The notes under the pieces were generated by a model. The model was given only the letters and a program-made list of their open reading frames with translations, searched no databases and was not told the DNA's origin. Positions 8,305 through 15,806 of a stretch of DNA of 45,384 nucleotides are shown here, piece by piece (positions within the stretch are counted from its first letter, which is position 1; each line of letters opens with the position of its first letter). The stretch is from assembly GCA_947442505.1 (NCBI GenBank), contig CANEVR010000013.1:1-45384 (forward strand). The letters are read 5' to 3'. Source of the DNA: Flavobacteriales bacterium (GTDB taxonomy: Bacteria > Bacteroidota > Bacteroidia > Flavobacteriales_D > Sanyastnellaceae). The position numbers and the translations under genes were made by a program.

Positions 8305-9156
8305 ATGGGTGAAGATTTCAAAACAAAAATCAAAAAGGCCATTTCCGATGCGTTAGCAGAAGACATTGGAAGCGGAGACCATACCAGTTTAGCCACCATC
8401 CCGGCGCATCATTTGGGTCAAGCCCGCTTGCTGATTAAGGAGGATGGCATATTGGCTGGTGTGGAAGCAGCCAAAGAAGTGGTTAGACAAGTGGATAAAG
8501 ATTTGGTTTTTGAGTCTTTACTGGAAGATGGAACTGCTGTAAAATTTGGAGACATCGCTTTTGTATTAAAAGGCAAAACACAGAGCATCACCATTGCCGA
8601 GCGATTGTTGCTCAACATCATGCAACGGATGAGCGGTATTGCCACACATACGAACCGCATACAATCCAAAATAGCCCATACCCATTGTAGACTATTGGAT
8701 ACCAGAAAAACCACTCCAAATTTCCGTGTATTTGAAAAATGGGCGGTAGCCATTGGAGGCGGAGAAAACCATCGATTTGGTTTGTATGATATGATTCTCA
8801 TCAAAGACAATCATGTTGACTTTGCTGGCGGAATGAAACAGGCCATTGCCAATACTTTAGAATATTGTCATAAAAATCAACTTGAAATCCCCATTGAAAT
8901 TGAAGCCCGCAATATGGAAGATGTGAAAATCATCGTAGAAAGTGGCGTAGCGTTTAGGATACTATTGGACAATTTCACACCTGAAAAAATCAAGGAAGCT
9001 GTGCATTGGATTGATGGACGTGTGCTCACTGAAGCATCAGGAGGCATCACAGAAGACAATGTAGTAGCCTATGCTGAGGCAGGGGTTGATTTCATTTCTA
9101 TGGGCGCGCTAACGCACCAAATACATGCGTTGGATTTTAGCTTAAAATCTTTTTAA
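8305..9156 (+). CDS. nadC: Nicotinate-nucleotide pyrophosphorylase (quinolinate phosphoribosyltransferase)
   Basis: The 283-residue protein has the normal NadC length. NadC joins quinolinate and PRPP to give nicotinate mononucleotide, CO2 and pyrophosphate, in de novo NAD synthesis in the cytoplasm. Family motifs are readable in order: EDIGSGDHTS near the N-terminus, ERLLLNIMQRMSGIAT, the active-site LLDTRKTTPNFR (Arg/Lys/Thr contacts to substrate), GGGENHRFGLYDMILIKDNH, and the barrel-end motifs IEIEARN, LLDNF, EASGGI and DFISMGALTH. A gap of one base separates it from the downstream membrane-protein gene, so both are co-transcribed from the promoter at 8290. No nadA or nadB is in the window. 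Confidence 0.97.
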   Translation: MGEDFKTKIKKAISDALAEDIGSGDHTSLATIPAHHLGQARLLIKEDGILAGVEAAKEVVRQVDKDLVFESLLEDGTAVKFGDIAFVLKGKTQSITIAERLLLNIMQRMSGIATHTNRIQSKIAHTHCRLLDTRKTTPNFRVFEKWAVAIGGGENHRFGLYDMILIKDNHVDFAGGMKQAIANTLEYCHKNQLEIPIEIEARNMEDVKIIVESGVAFRILLDNFTPEKIKEAVHWIDGRVLTEASGGITEDNVVAYAEAGVDFISMGALTHQIHALDFSLKSF

Positions 9157-9157
9157 G

Positions 9158-10180
9158 ATGGTATCCGAAAAGAAAGAGCGGTACAATCTTCGCTTGAGAA
9201 AAGCACTTGAACGCCGATTGAATGGCGTTGTATGGCCTGGTGTCGAAGGTTTGTCGTTGCTTTTGGTGGGACGTTTTTTCATTGAGTCTGTCACAAAAGG
9301 AAGCATCACAACACGTGCAGCTGCCATTTCTTTTCGCTTATTCCTGGCCTTCTTCCCTGCCATCATCCTTTTGCTATCACTGATTCCTTATATCCCCATT
9401 CCCAACTTCCAAAAAGAATTGATGGACAACATTCATCAATTTTTTCCAGGCGATACTTTCTCATTGGTGGAAGATACCTTGAACGATTTGATCAACAAGA
9501 AATACAGCTCATTGATATCCATAGGTTTCATTTTGGTAATCTACTACGCCTCCAATAGCATCAACGCCATCCTATTGGGTTTCAACGAGAGCTATCATTT
9601 TGAGGATAACACCCACCCCATTTTGCGACGCGTTTTGAGCATAATGTTAATTTTCATTTTAGGATTGCTCTTGGCTTCTGCTATCACCTTGATCGTTTTC
9701 AGTGAGACGATTATTGGCATGATAGGCGCTAAGGATGTATTGGCAGACAAGGCCATTGTTTTCATGTTAGACATTGCCCGATGGGTGATCACCCTGATCT
9801 TGGTTTATTCTGTGAATACGACATTGTATAATGTGGGCATGGGTGTGCGCAGAAGACGCAGCTGGCGTTTTTGGAATTCAGGAGCCATCTTGGCCACTTC
9901 TCTTTTCATCATCACATCATTGGCGTTTGCCTACTTTATCAACAACTTTTCGCAATTCAATAAGCTCTATGGTTCTCTGGGAACCTTGATGGTTCTATTG
10001 ATCTGGATGAACCTCAACTGCATTATTCTGCTAGCTGGTTTTGATTTGAATGCCAGCATTCGCAAGGCATTGCGAACCATGCATCAAATGAAGGAGGAGA
10101 AATTAAAAGAAACCACTATTGTTATTGAAGACAAAGCTGAATCTTCGCCTGAACCGATTAAAAACACATTCAAATCCTAG
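9158..10180 (+). CDS. YihY/BrkB-family inner-membrane protein
   Basis: The 340-residue integral membrane protein has about six hydrophobic segments. The N-terminal family signature is TRAAAISFRLFLAFFPAIILLLSLIPY, the family's 'A-x-x-x-x-[FY]-x-x-x-x-x-x-P' region, and the C-terminal one is LYGSLGTLMVLLIWMNLNCIILLAGFDLNA. These place it in the YihY/BrkB (UPF0761, former 'ribonuclease BN') family. The ribonuclease label is historical and should not be used: the family is a putative transporter or envelope protein of unknown substrate. The N-terminus is basic and the C-terminal tail is charged and cytoplasmic. It lies one base after nadC. Its stop codon overlaps that of the convergent mutS gene, with no terminator between them. 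Confidence 0.93.
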   Translation: MVSEKKERYNLRLRKALERRLNGVVWPGVEGLSLLLVGRFFIESVTKGSITTRAAAISFRLFLAFFPAIILLLSLIPYIPIPNFQKELMDNIHQFFPGDTFSLVEDTLNDLINKKYSSLISIGFILVIYYASNSINAILLGFNESYHFEDNTHPILRRVLSIMLIFILGLLLASAITLIVFSETIIGMIGAKDVLADKAIVFMLDIARWVITLILVYSVNTTLYNVGMGVRRRRSWRFWNSGAILATSLFIITSLAFAYFINNFSQFNKLYGSLGTLMVLLIWMNLNCIILLAGFDLNASIRKALRTMHQMKEEKLKETTIVIEDKAESSPEPIKNTFKS

Positions 10181-12768
10181 TTTTTCAAAGCTTCTTTTTT
10201 CAATTCAGCAATAAAATTCAATGCTTCCAACGGTGTCATTTGATTGACATCCAACTGAGAAACTTGCTGTTTTACTTTATTCCATCTCGGATCTTCCATT
10301 TCAAAGATGGCCAATTGGGTTTGGTTGGATAGCGTCTGAGCTGTCTGTGAATGGTCGCCTCTTTGGGCTTCCAATTCTTTGAGCAAGGCCGAAGCCTTAT
10401 TGGTCACTGCAGTTGGCATTCCCGCTAGCTGCGCCACGTGTATACCAAAGCTGTGATTGCTTCCACCTGCAACCAATTTTCTTAAGAAAACTATTTGACC
10501 ATTGCCTTCTTTGACCGCTACATTGAAATTCTTGATACGCGCAAATCGATGAGTCATTTCATTCAATTCATGGTAGTGCGTGGCAAACAAAGTTTTGGGA
10601 TGATGTTGGGGATGCTCGTGCAGATACTCTGCAATGGCCCAGGCAATGCTGATGCCATCATAGGTGCTGGTTCCTCTACCAATCTCGTCCATCAAGATCA
10701 AACTTCTACCCGTCATTTGATTCAAAATACTGGCCGTCTCATTCATTTCTACCATGAAAGTAGACTCCCCACTGGACAAGTTATCGCTGGCACCTACACG
10801 TGTAAACACTTTATCCACGATACCGATGGTGGCGGATTGTGCAGGTACATAGGATCCCATTTGCGCCATCAATACAATCAATGCTGTTTGTCTCAACAAA
10901 GCGGATTTACCACTCATGTTGGGACCTGTAATCATCATGATCTGCTGCTCCGTTGCATTTAAAGACAAATCATTGGCAATGTAGGATTGACCAGTAGGAA
11001 GCAAACGCTCAATCACCGGATGGCGACCCTCTTTGATTTCCAGCACATCACTGTCTTCAACAATGGGCTTATTGTATTTATACTTTAATGCATTGAAAGC
11101 AAAGCAAGTCAACACATCAGATTGGGCTATTTTTTGCGCATTGCTCTGAATGGCCGTCAAATAAGGCATTACATCTTGCAACAATTGTTGAAATATCCGT
11201 TGCTCAATGCTCAGGATTTTTTCCTCCGCACCCAAGATTTTGGTTTCATATTCCTTCAACTCTTGGGTAATGTATCGCTCGGCTTGGGTCAATGTTTGTT
11301 TTCTGATCCAATCTTGTGGCACCTTGTCCTTGTGCGTATTTCGCACTTCCAAATAATAACCAAATACATTATTGAAAGAAATCTTGAGCGATGAAATTCC
11401 CGTGCGTTCGGTTTCGCGCTCTTCTATTTCCATCAACTTATCTTTTCCAGATGTTTGCAAACCTCTCAGTTCATCCAACTCTTCGTTTACTCCAAAGGCC
11501 ACGGTATAACCTTTGCCAATGGCGTGTGGCGCATCTTCATGCAATTGACTTTTGAGCAATTGATAAAATGCTGAAAGATCTTCTAAGTCGTTGCCGAGTT
11601 TCGCTATGTTTCCCTTTTGGCTTTTCCAAGACAATGCCCTTTCCAAGGATCGGCACATTTGAACCAACTCACGTGGTGTAATTTTTTGCACCGCAATGCG
11701 CGCCGCCATTCTCTCCCAATCGCCTACTTCTTGAAGTTCATCTCGAAAGCCTTCTAATTCTTCTCGATCTGTTAGCCATTGCTCCACGGCTTGCAAACGG
11801 TCTTGAATGGCGGTTAAATTCCTCAAGGGCGTTCGCATCCAACGGCGAATCAATCGCGAGCCCATTGGATTTTTTGTGTTGTCTAATATGTCAACAAGTG
11901 CGGTACCTCCCTGATAAGGGGTAAACAACAATTCTAAATTCCGAACGGTAAAAGCATCCAACCCCACCAATTGACCCTGATCCAGTGGAGATATCTTTTG
12001 GATATGGGCCAACTTATCGTGTTGGGTGTCTGATAAATATTGAAAGATGGCACCAGCTGCGCCAATGGCCACATCCTGATCTTCCACGCCAAAACCTTTG
12101 AGGCTTTGGGTACCAAAATGTTTGTTCAATTGATCACGACCAAAGTCAGTGGTAAAAGCCCAATCATCCATTCTAAAAACTGCAATGCCTTCACCAAAAT
12201 TGGATTTGAACCAAAGGTCTTTGTGCTTTTGGTACAACACCTCCTTGGGCTGATAGACACTCAATAATTTGTGTACAAAATCCAATGAACCCTGAGCCAC
12301 TTCAAACAAACCAGTTGAAACATCAACAAAAGCGATGCCCCAATCTTTTTTCCCTTCATGAATAGCAGCAAGGAAGTGATGGTCTTTGGCGTCGATGGTT
12401 TTTTCATTGTAGGAAACACCTGGGGTTACCAATTCTGTCACCCCTCGCTTGACAATGCCTTTGACCATTTTGGGATCTTCCAACTGATCACAAATTGCCA
12501 CACGGTGCCCTGCCTTAACCAGCTTGGGCAGATATGCATCCAATGAGTGGTGAGGGAATCCAGCCAAATCAACATAAGCCGCCGCGCCATTTTTTCTCTT
12601 GGTTAAAACAATGCCCAAAACTTGCGCAGCCCTAACAGCGTCCTCGCCAAAGGTCTCATAAAAGTCGCCCACCCTGAACAATAAAACGGCATCTGGATAC
12701 TTGGCCTTAATAGCATTGTATTGTTTCATAAGCGGGGTTTCCGCTATTTTATCTGAAGCTGCACTCAT
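10177..12768 (-). CDS. mutS: DNA mismatch repair ATPase MutS
   Basis: The 863-residue protein is full-length MutS1, which recognises mismatches and small loops in newly made DNA and recruits MutL. The mismatch-binding Phe36-x-Glu38 motif stands in VGDFYETFGED, at the same numbering as in E. coli. The connector, lever and clamp domains follow, and the ATPase carries Walker A TGPNMSGKSALL (about residues 613-624), Walker B LILMDEIGRGTSTYDG (about 690) and the switch histidine in LFATHYHELNE. No mutL gene is in the window. It starts at ATG with a perfect -7 box ending only five bases upstream, so the mRNA may be leaderless. It lies 33 bases after the YwaF-like gene and may also receive read-through from that operon. 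Confidence 0.98.
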   Translation of the reverse strand: MSAASDKIAETPLMKQYNAIKAKYPDAVLLFRVGDFYETFGEDAVRAAQVLGIVLTKRKNGAAAYVDLAGFPHHSLDAYLPKLVKAGHRVAICDQLEDPKMVKGIVKRGVTELVTPGVSYNEKTIDAKDHHFLAAIHEGKKDWGIAFVDVSTGLFEVAQGSLDFVHKLLSVYQPKEVLYQKHKDLWFKSNFGEGIAVFRMDDWAFTTDFGRDQLNKHFGTQSLKGFGVEDQDVAIGAAGAIFQYLSDTQHDKLAHIQKISPLDQGQLVGLDAFTVRNLELLFTPYQGGTALVDILDNTKNPMGSRLIRRWMRTPLRNLTAIQDRLQAVEQWLTDREELEGFRDELQEVGDWERMAARIAVQKITPRELVQMCRSLERALSWKSQKGNIAKLGNDLEDLSAFYQLLKSQLHEDAPHAIGKGYTVAFGVNEELDELRGLQTSGKDKLMEIEERETERTGISSLKISFNNVFGYYLEVRNTHKDKVPQDWIRKQTLTQAERYITQELKEYETKILGAEEKILSIEQRIFQQLLQDVMPYLTAIQSNAQKIAQSDVLTCFAFNALKYKYNKPIVEDSDVLEIKEGRHPVIERLLPTGQSYIANDLSLNATEQQIMMITGPNMSGKSALLRQTALIVLMAQMGSYVPAQSATIGIVDKVFTRVGASDNLSSGESTFMVEMNETASILNQMTGRSLILMDEIGRGTSTYDGISIAWAIAEYLHEHPQHHPKTLFATHYHELNEMTHRFARIKNFNVAVKEGNGQIVFLRKLVAGGSNHSFGIHVAQLAGMPTAVTNKASALLKELEAQRGDHSQTAQTLSNQTQLAIFEMEDPRWNKVKQQVSQLDVNQMTPLEALNFIAELKKEALKN

Positions 12769-12773
12769 CCTGA

Positions 12774-12781
12774 CAAAAGTA
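12774..12781 (-). promoter_or_regulatory. -7 promoter box for mutS, very close to the start codon
   Basis: The minus strand reads TACTTTTG, a perfect TAnnTTTG match, with only TCAGG between it and the mutS ATG. It sits in the 33-base gap after the preceding gene, which gives mutS a promoter independent of the upstream operon. Confidence 0.62.
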
Positions 12782-12801
12782 AACCCTAAGGTTGGAAAAG
12801 A

Positions 12802-13503
12802 CTAAAGGATGGACTCGTTTTTTCTGCGCCACCACCAAAATGGAAGATACACCAGTGCATAGGAAATGGCACCAATCAATTCCAACTCCAACAGGTAATA
12901 AGGCCAATCGTGCAAGACATCTAAAAAAGAACCTCCAATTGGTTTTTGTCTTAAATAACCATAATTGCCTCCCACTAAAAAATTGATAACAATGGCCATT
13001 GCAAAATAGATTTGACTCCAGGCTGCAGCTCTTAACCACGCGCCTTTCTGTGGCTTCAAATTCATTCCCAATGCCAGATACAGCACACTCCAAACCAAAC
13101 CAGTATGACCCACCATAAAGGTAATGTAGGTCAAGTGCGGAAAGGGTTGGTGAATATCTGGTGTAATGATTCCGTGGATACTCCCTGCCATCACCCAAAA
13201 GAAAGCGAGCTCTGCGGCTCGTTGTTTTTTAAACCAAAGTGCATAAGCCGTTAAAAAAACGGCCCAGTTGCAAAACTCCATGGGTAGGTCATATTGGACT
13301 GACCAAAATCCCGAGTACAAGCGATAACCTTGATAGGTAAACCAATTGAGTACCAACATGGCTCCCAATATTTTCCCCAATCCATCCCTTTCTTTTTGTG
13401 TCCTTGTTCTGGCCCATCGGACAGAAACAATAGGGAGCAAGACCGTCAATAAAATAATGACCGCATGTTCCGTTCCCCAAAAAACAAATTGATACGTATT
13501 CAT
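12802..13503 (-). CDS. YwaF-like (TIGR02206) integral membrane protein
   Basis: The 233-residue protein has about six or seven membrane-spanning helices. It matches the YwaF/TIGR02206 family: an N-terminal segment FGTEH-like (here FWGTEHAVIILLTVLLP), the motif LPMEFCNWAVFLTAYAL, and HGIITPDIHQPFPH followed by HTGLVWSVLYLALG. The C-terminus holds GGNYGYLRQKPIGGSFLDVLHDWPYYLLELE, close to the family's 'N-Y-x-Y-L-x-x-K-P' block. Function is unknown. It is the last gene of an overlapping operon: its ATG overlaps the rsgA stop by four bases (ATGA). That suggests co-expression with ribosome maturation and envelope genes but does not reveal a role. Confidence 0.9.
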   Translation of the reverse strand: MNTYQFVFWGTEHAVIILLTVLLPIVSVRWARTRTQKERDGLGKILGAMLVLNWFTYQGYRLYSGFWSVQYDLPMEFCNWAVFLTAYALWFKKQRAAELAFFWVMAGSIHGIITPDIHQPFPHLTYITFMVGHTGLVWSVLYLALGMNLKPQKGAWLRAAAWSQIYFAMAIVINFLVGGNYGYLRQKPIGGSFLDVLHDWPYYLLELELIGAISYALVYLPFWWWRRKNESIL

Positions 13504-14435
13504 CGGTAAGGTGATTTGCCCTTTTCATCGTCCAACATGGACAGATAACTTTGATAACGACTCTCTGCTATTCTACCTTCCTGCAAAGCCTTTTTCACTG
13601 CACAACCGGGTTCTTCCAAATGCTTGCAGGTATTGAATTTACATTCAGGCAGCAATGCAAACATTTCCTTAAAGTACAACGGAATATCTTCAGCACTGAG
13701 GTCAACCAATCCAAAACCTTTGATACCGGGAGTATCAATGATCCAGCCTCCTTGCTTGGTAGGAAAGACTTCAGCAAATGTGGTGGTATGTTGACCTTTT
13801 TCACTCCAATCCGAAATATCGCCGATGCGCAGTTCACGGGTAGGAACAAAATATTGAATCAAAGAAGATTTGCCTACGCCGCTATTGCCGGAAAATAGAA
13901 CCACTTTGTCCTTCATCATTTCCGTCAATTCAACCATGCCCATCTCCGTTTCAAGAGAAGTCATCAATGTGGTGTAGTCGGCATCTTCATACAAGGCCAT
14001 CCAATCCGCCACCTCATCCAATTCTTGATCATTGTATTGGTCCATTTTGTGGAACAATAAGACAACAGGAATATCGTAAGCTTCAGCACTCACCAAGAAG
14101 CGATCGACAAACCCTTTGGTGGTAGCGGGCTTGGAGATGGTCACCACCAAAAAAGCGATATCGATATTGGCGGCAACAATCTGTGCCTCTTTAGAAAGGT
14201 TGACCGACTTGCGAATGATGTAATTTTTTCTGGGAAGAATTTCATTGATACTGGCCACACCCTCCTCGTCTGTCTCTGAAGGAGAAATAACCACAAAATC
14301 TCCTGCAGCTACAGGATTGGTAGTTTGAAGTCCCTTGGTTCGTAATTTACCCCTGACCCTGCATTTGTAAAATTGCCCATCGTCTCCGATGACATCATAC
14401 CAATGACCTGTGGACTTGAGGACGCGAGCATTCAT
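13500..14435 (-). CDS. rsgA: Small-ribosomal-subunit biogenesis GTPase RsgA
   Basis: The 311-residue protein is a circularly permuted GTPase that helps late 30S maturation. The N-terminal OB fold (about residues 1-75) binds RNA. The GTPase motifs then come in permuted order: G4-like HKMD near 129, G1 FSGNSGVGKSSLIQ near 180-192, G3 DTPGIKGFGL near 233. The C-terminal zinc site is complete, CKFNTCKHLEEPGC (Cys-x4-Cys-x-His-x5-Cys). It starts at ATG, overlapping the MerR gene stop by four bases, and overlaps the next gene by four bases, so translation is probably coupled along the operon. Confidence 0.96.
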   Translation of the reverse strand: MNARVLKSTGHWYDVIGDDGQFYKCRVRGKLRTKGLQTTNPVAAGDFVVISPSETDEEGVASINEILPRKNYIIRKSVNLSKEAQIVAANIDIAFLVVTISKPATTKGFVDRFLVSAEAYDIPVVLLFHKMDQYNDQELDEVADWMALYEDADYTTLMTSLETEMGMVELTEMMKDKVVLFSGNSGVGKSSLIQYFVPTRELRIGDISDWSEKGQHTTTFAEVFPTKQGGWIIDTPGIKGFGLVDLSAEDIPLYFKEMFALLPECKFNTCKHLEEPGCAVKKALQEGRIAESRYQSYLSMLDDEKGKSPYR

Positions 14436-14773
14436 GCTCCTTGAACCGTGACGTTGAGGTCTTCCAGTTTTTTACGAATCAATTGCAAACGCTCTACCAC
14501 CACTTGTTTGCTGGCGGCATTTTCTTTGGTTTTTAGCACTTTCTTAGCACCCTCCAAGGTATACCCTTTCTCTCTCACCAAATGATGGATCTGTGTAAAC
14601 AACTCCATATCTTTTTTGGAGTACATGCGATTGCCACGGGTATTTTTTCTGGGTTGCAATTGCGGAAACTCTTTTTCCCAAAAGCGCAACAATGATGCGT
14701 TGACTTGAAACATTTCCGCCACCTCGCCGATGGAGAAATAAATTTTTTCTATGGTTGTGTGTCTGTTCAGCAT
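14432..14773 (-). CDS. MerR-family transcriptional regulator
   Basis: The 113-residue protein has the MerR winged-helix DNA-binding domain at about residues 10-80. It begins YFSIGEVAEMFQVNASLLRFWEKEFP and has the wing motif NTRGNRMYSKKDMELF; a short C-terminal coiled coil (LQLIRKKLEDLNV) serves for dimerisation. No effector-binding domain is present. Such short MerR proteins, close to M23 peptidase and rsgA, are common in Bacteroidota; their targets are not known to me. Start ATG and the upstream stop overlap by one base (TAATG), which points to coupled translation with the peptidase gene. Confidence 0.92.
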   Translation of the reverse strand: MLNRHTTIEKIYFSIGEVAEMFQVNASLLRFWEKEFPQLQPRKNTRGNRMYSKKDMELFTQIHHLVREKGYTLEGAKKVLKTKENAASKQVVVERLQLIRKKLEDLNVTVQGA

Positions 14774-15726
14774 TAGTCAAATGATTGTCCTGATTGTGAC
14801 GCCCGCTCCAGCAATGCTGCGTATTGATCGGGCGACAAATCATTGTAAAAATAATAAGCTGGGTTCACTTTTTGACCATTCTTGATAACTTCATAGTGCA
14901 AATGGGGACCAGATGAAACCCCTGTATTACCCACGTAGCCTATGATTTGACCCCTTTTTACCTTGGTTCCAGGACGCACTGCCATTCGGCTCATATGTGC
15001 ATAAAGTGTTTGGTATCCAAAGCCGTGATCAATGACAATATGTAATCCATAACCACTTCCACCATCGGGACTTTTCACTACACCATCTCCTGTGGCATAG
15101 ATTTCTGTTCCAATAGGCGCTGTGAAATCCAATCCTGTGTGCATGCGCGCCACACGATAAATGGGATGAATGCGGTATCCAAAACCGGACGCCATTCGTT
15201 TCAAATCTTTGTTGTCTACAGGCTGAATGGCTGGAAGACCCGCCAAGAATTGATCCTGCTTCTTGGCCAACTTCATGATCTCCTGGTAGGACTTGCTTTG
15301 CTGAATGAGGTTTTGTTGAATGGCCATCAAACGATTTTGCGTTTCAATAATGCCCTCTTCAGAGCTGTATTTGGCTATTTCATTGTAACGATTCCCGCCC
15401 ACGTATTTGTGATCAATGGGCGCCGCTCCAAAGATGGTTCTGTAAATTTCATTGTCCCTCTTCTGCAACACATCTACGTATTGATCCAATGAGTCCATTT
15501 GCTCTCTCATGCCGCTGATTTGGGCGTCCATGTATTTCAACTCTTTCTGAAGCCTACTTGTCTCTGGATCTTTGAAGAACGAAGCGTAAAGAATGACACC
15601 CAATCCACCGATGACCAATCCCACGATGAGGTACTTCAAAACCAACCACACATAGTCCCGCACGGTGTAACTGATCATCTCAAAGTTGAGCGTCGTCGGA
15701 TTGAATATGTATTTAAACTTTGGCAA
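14773..15726 (-). CDS. Membrane-anchored M23-family metallopeptidase (cell-wall endopeptidase)
   Basis: The 317-residue protein begins with a TTG start (MPKFKYIFNPTTLNFE). The 'KYxxNPxTLxFE' N-terminus recurs in Bacteroidota M23 proteins, so I prefer this start to a later Met17. One membrane helix (about 27-52) anchors it, with a periplasmic coiled coil after it (about 55-170). The C-terminal LytM/M23 domain carries the zinc ligands: His and Asp in HTGLDFTAPIGTEIYATGDG (about 195-215), then YAHM (about 240) and the final HLH in GPHLHYEV (about 273-280). All are present, so an active DD-endopeptidase cutting peptidoglycan cross-links is likely. It leads the M23-merR-rsgA-YwaF operon, from the promoter at 15749-15756. 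Confidence 0.94.
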   Translation of the reverse strand: MPKFKYIFNPTTLNFEMISYTVRDYVWLVLKYLIVGLVIGGLGVILYASFFKDPETSRLQKELKYMDAQISGMREQMDSLDQYVDVLQKRDNEIYRTIFGAAPIDHKYVGGNRYNEIAKYSSEEGIIETQNRLMAIQQNLIQQSKSYQEIMKLAKKQDQFLAGLPAIQPVDNKDLKRMASGFGYRIHPIYRVARMHTGLDFTAPIGTEIYATGDGVVKSPDGGSGYGLHIVIDHGFGYQTLYAHMSRMAVRPGTKVKRGQIIGYVGNTGVSSGPHLHYEVIKNGQKVNPAYYFYNDLSPDQYAALLERASQSGQSFD

Positions 15727-15748
15727 TTCCGTTTGTATTGGATTCTGA

Positions 15749-15756
15749 CAAATTTA
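15749..15756 (-). promoter_or_regulatory. -7 promoter box for the M23-merR-rsgA operon
   Basis: The minus strand reads TAAATTTG, a perfect TAnnTTTG match, 22 bases before the TTG start of the peptidase gene. It faces away from the alaS box at 15780-15787, with 23 bases between the two. Confidence 0.62.
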
Positions 15757-15779
15757 GGACAATCAAGGCAATTTGAGAT

Positions 15780-15787
15780 TAGTTTTG
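15780..15787 (+). promoter_or_regulatory. -7 promoter box for alaS
   Basis: TAGTTTTG matches TAnnTTTG and ends 19 bases before the alaS ATG at 15807. It is divergent from the box at 15749-15756. The two promoter regions overlap, so polymerase probably cannot occupy both at once. Confidence 0.6.
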
Positions 15788-15806
15788 TGTCCCATCAATA
15801 GGCATT

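Noticed and set aside
9158-10180. Annotation as 'ribonuclease BN'
   Set aside because: That name for the YihY family is historical; the protein is an integral membrane protein with no nuclease motif.
12749-13198. 149-codon frame overlapping the YwaF-like gene on the same strand
   Set aside because: It is an alternative frame of the YwaF-like gene, which has the family motifs and the ATGA overlap with rsgA.
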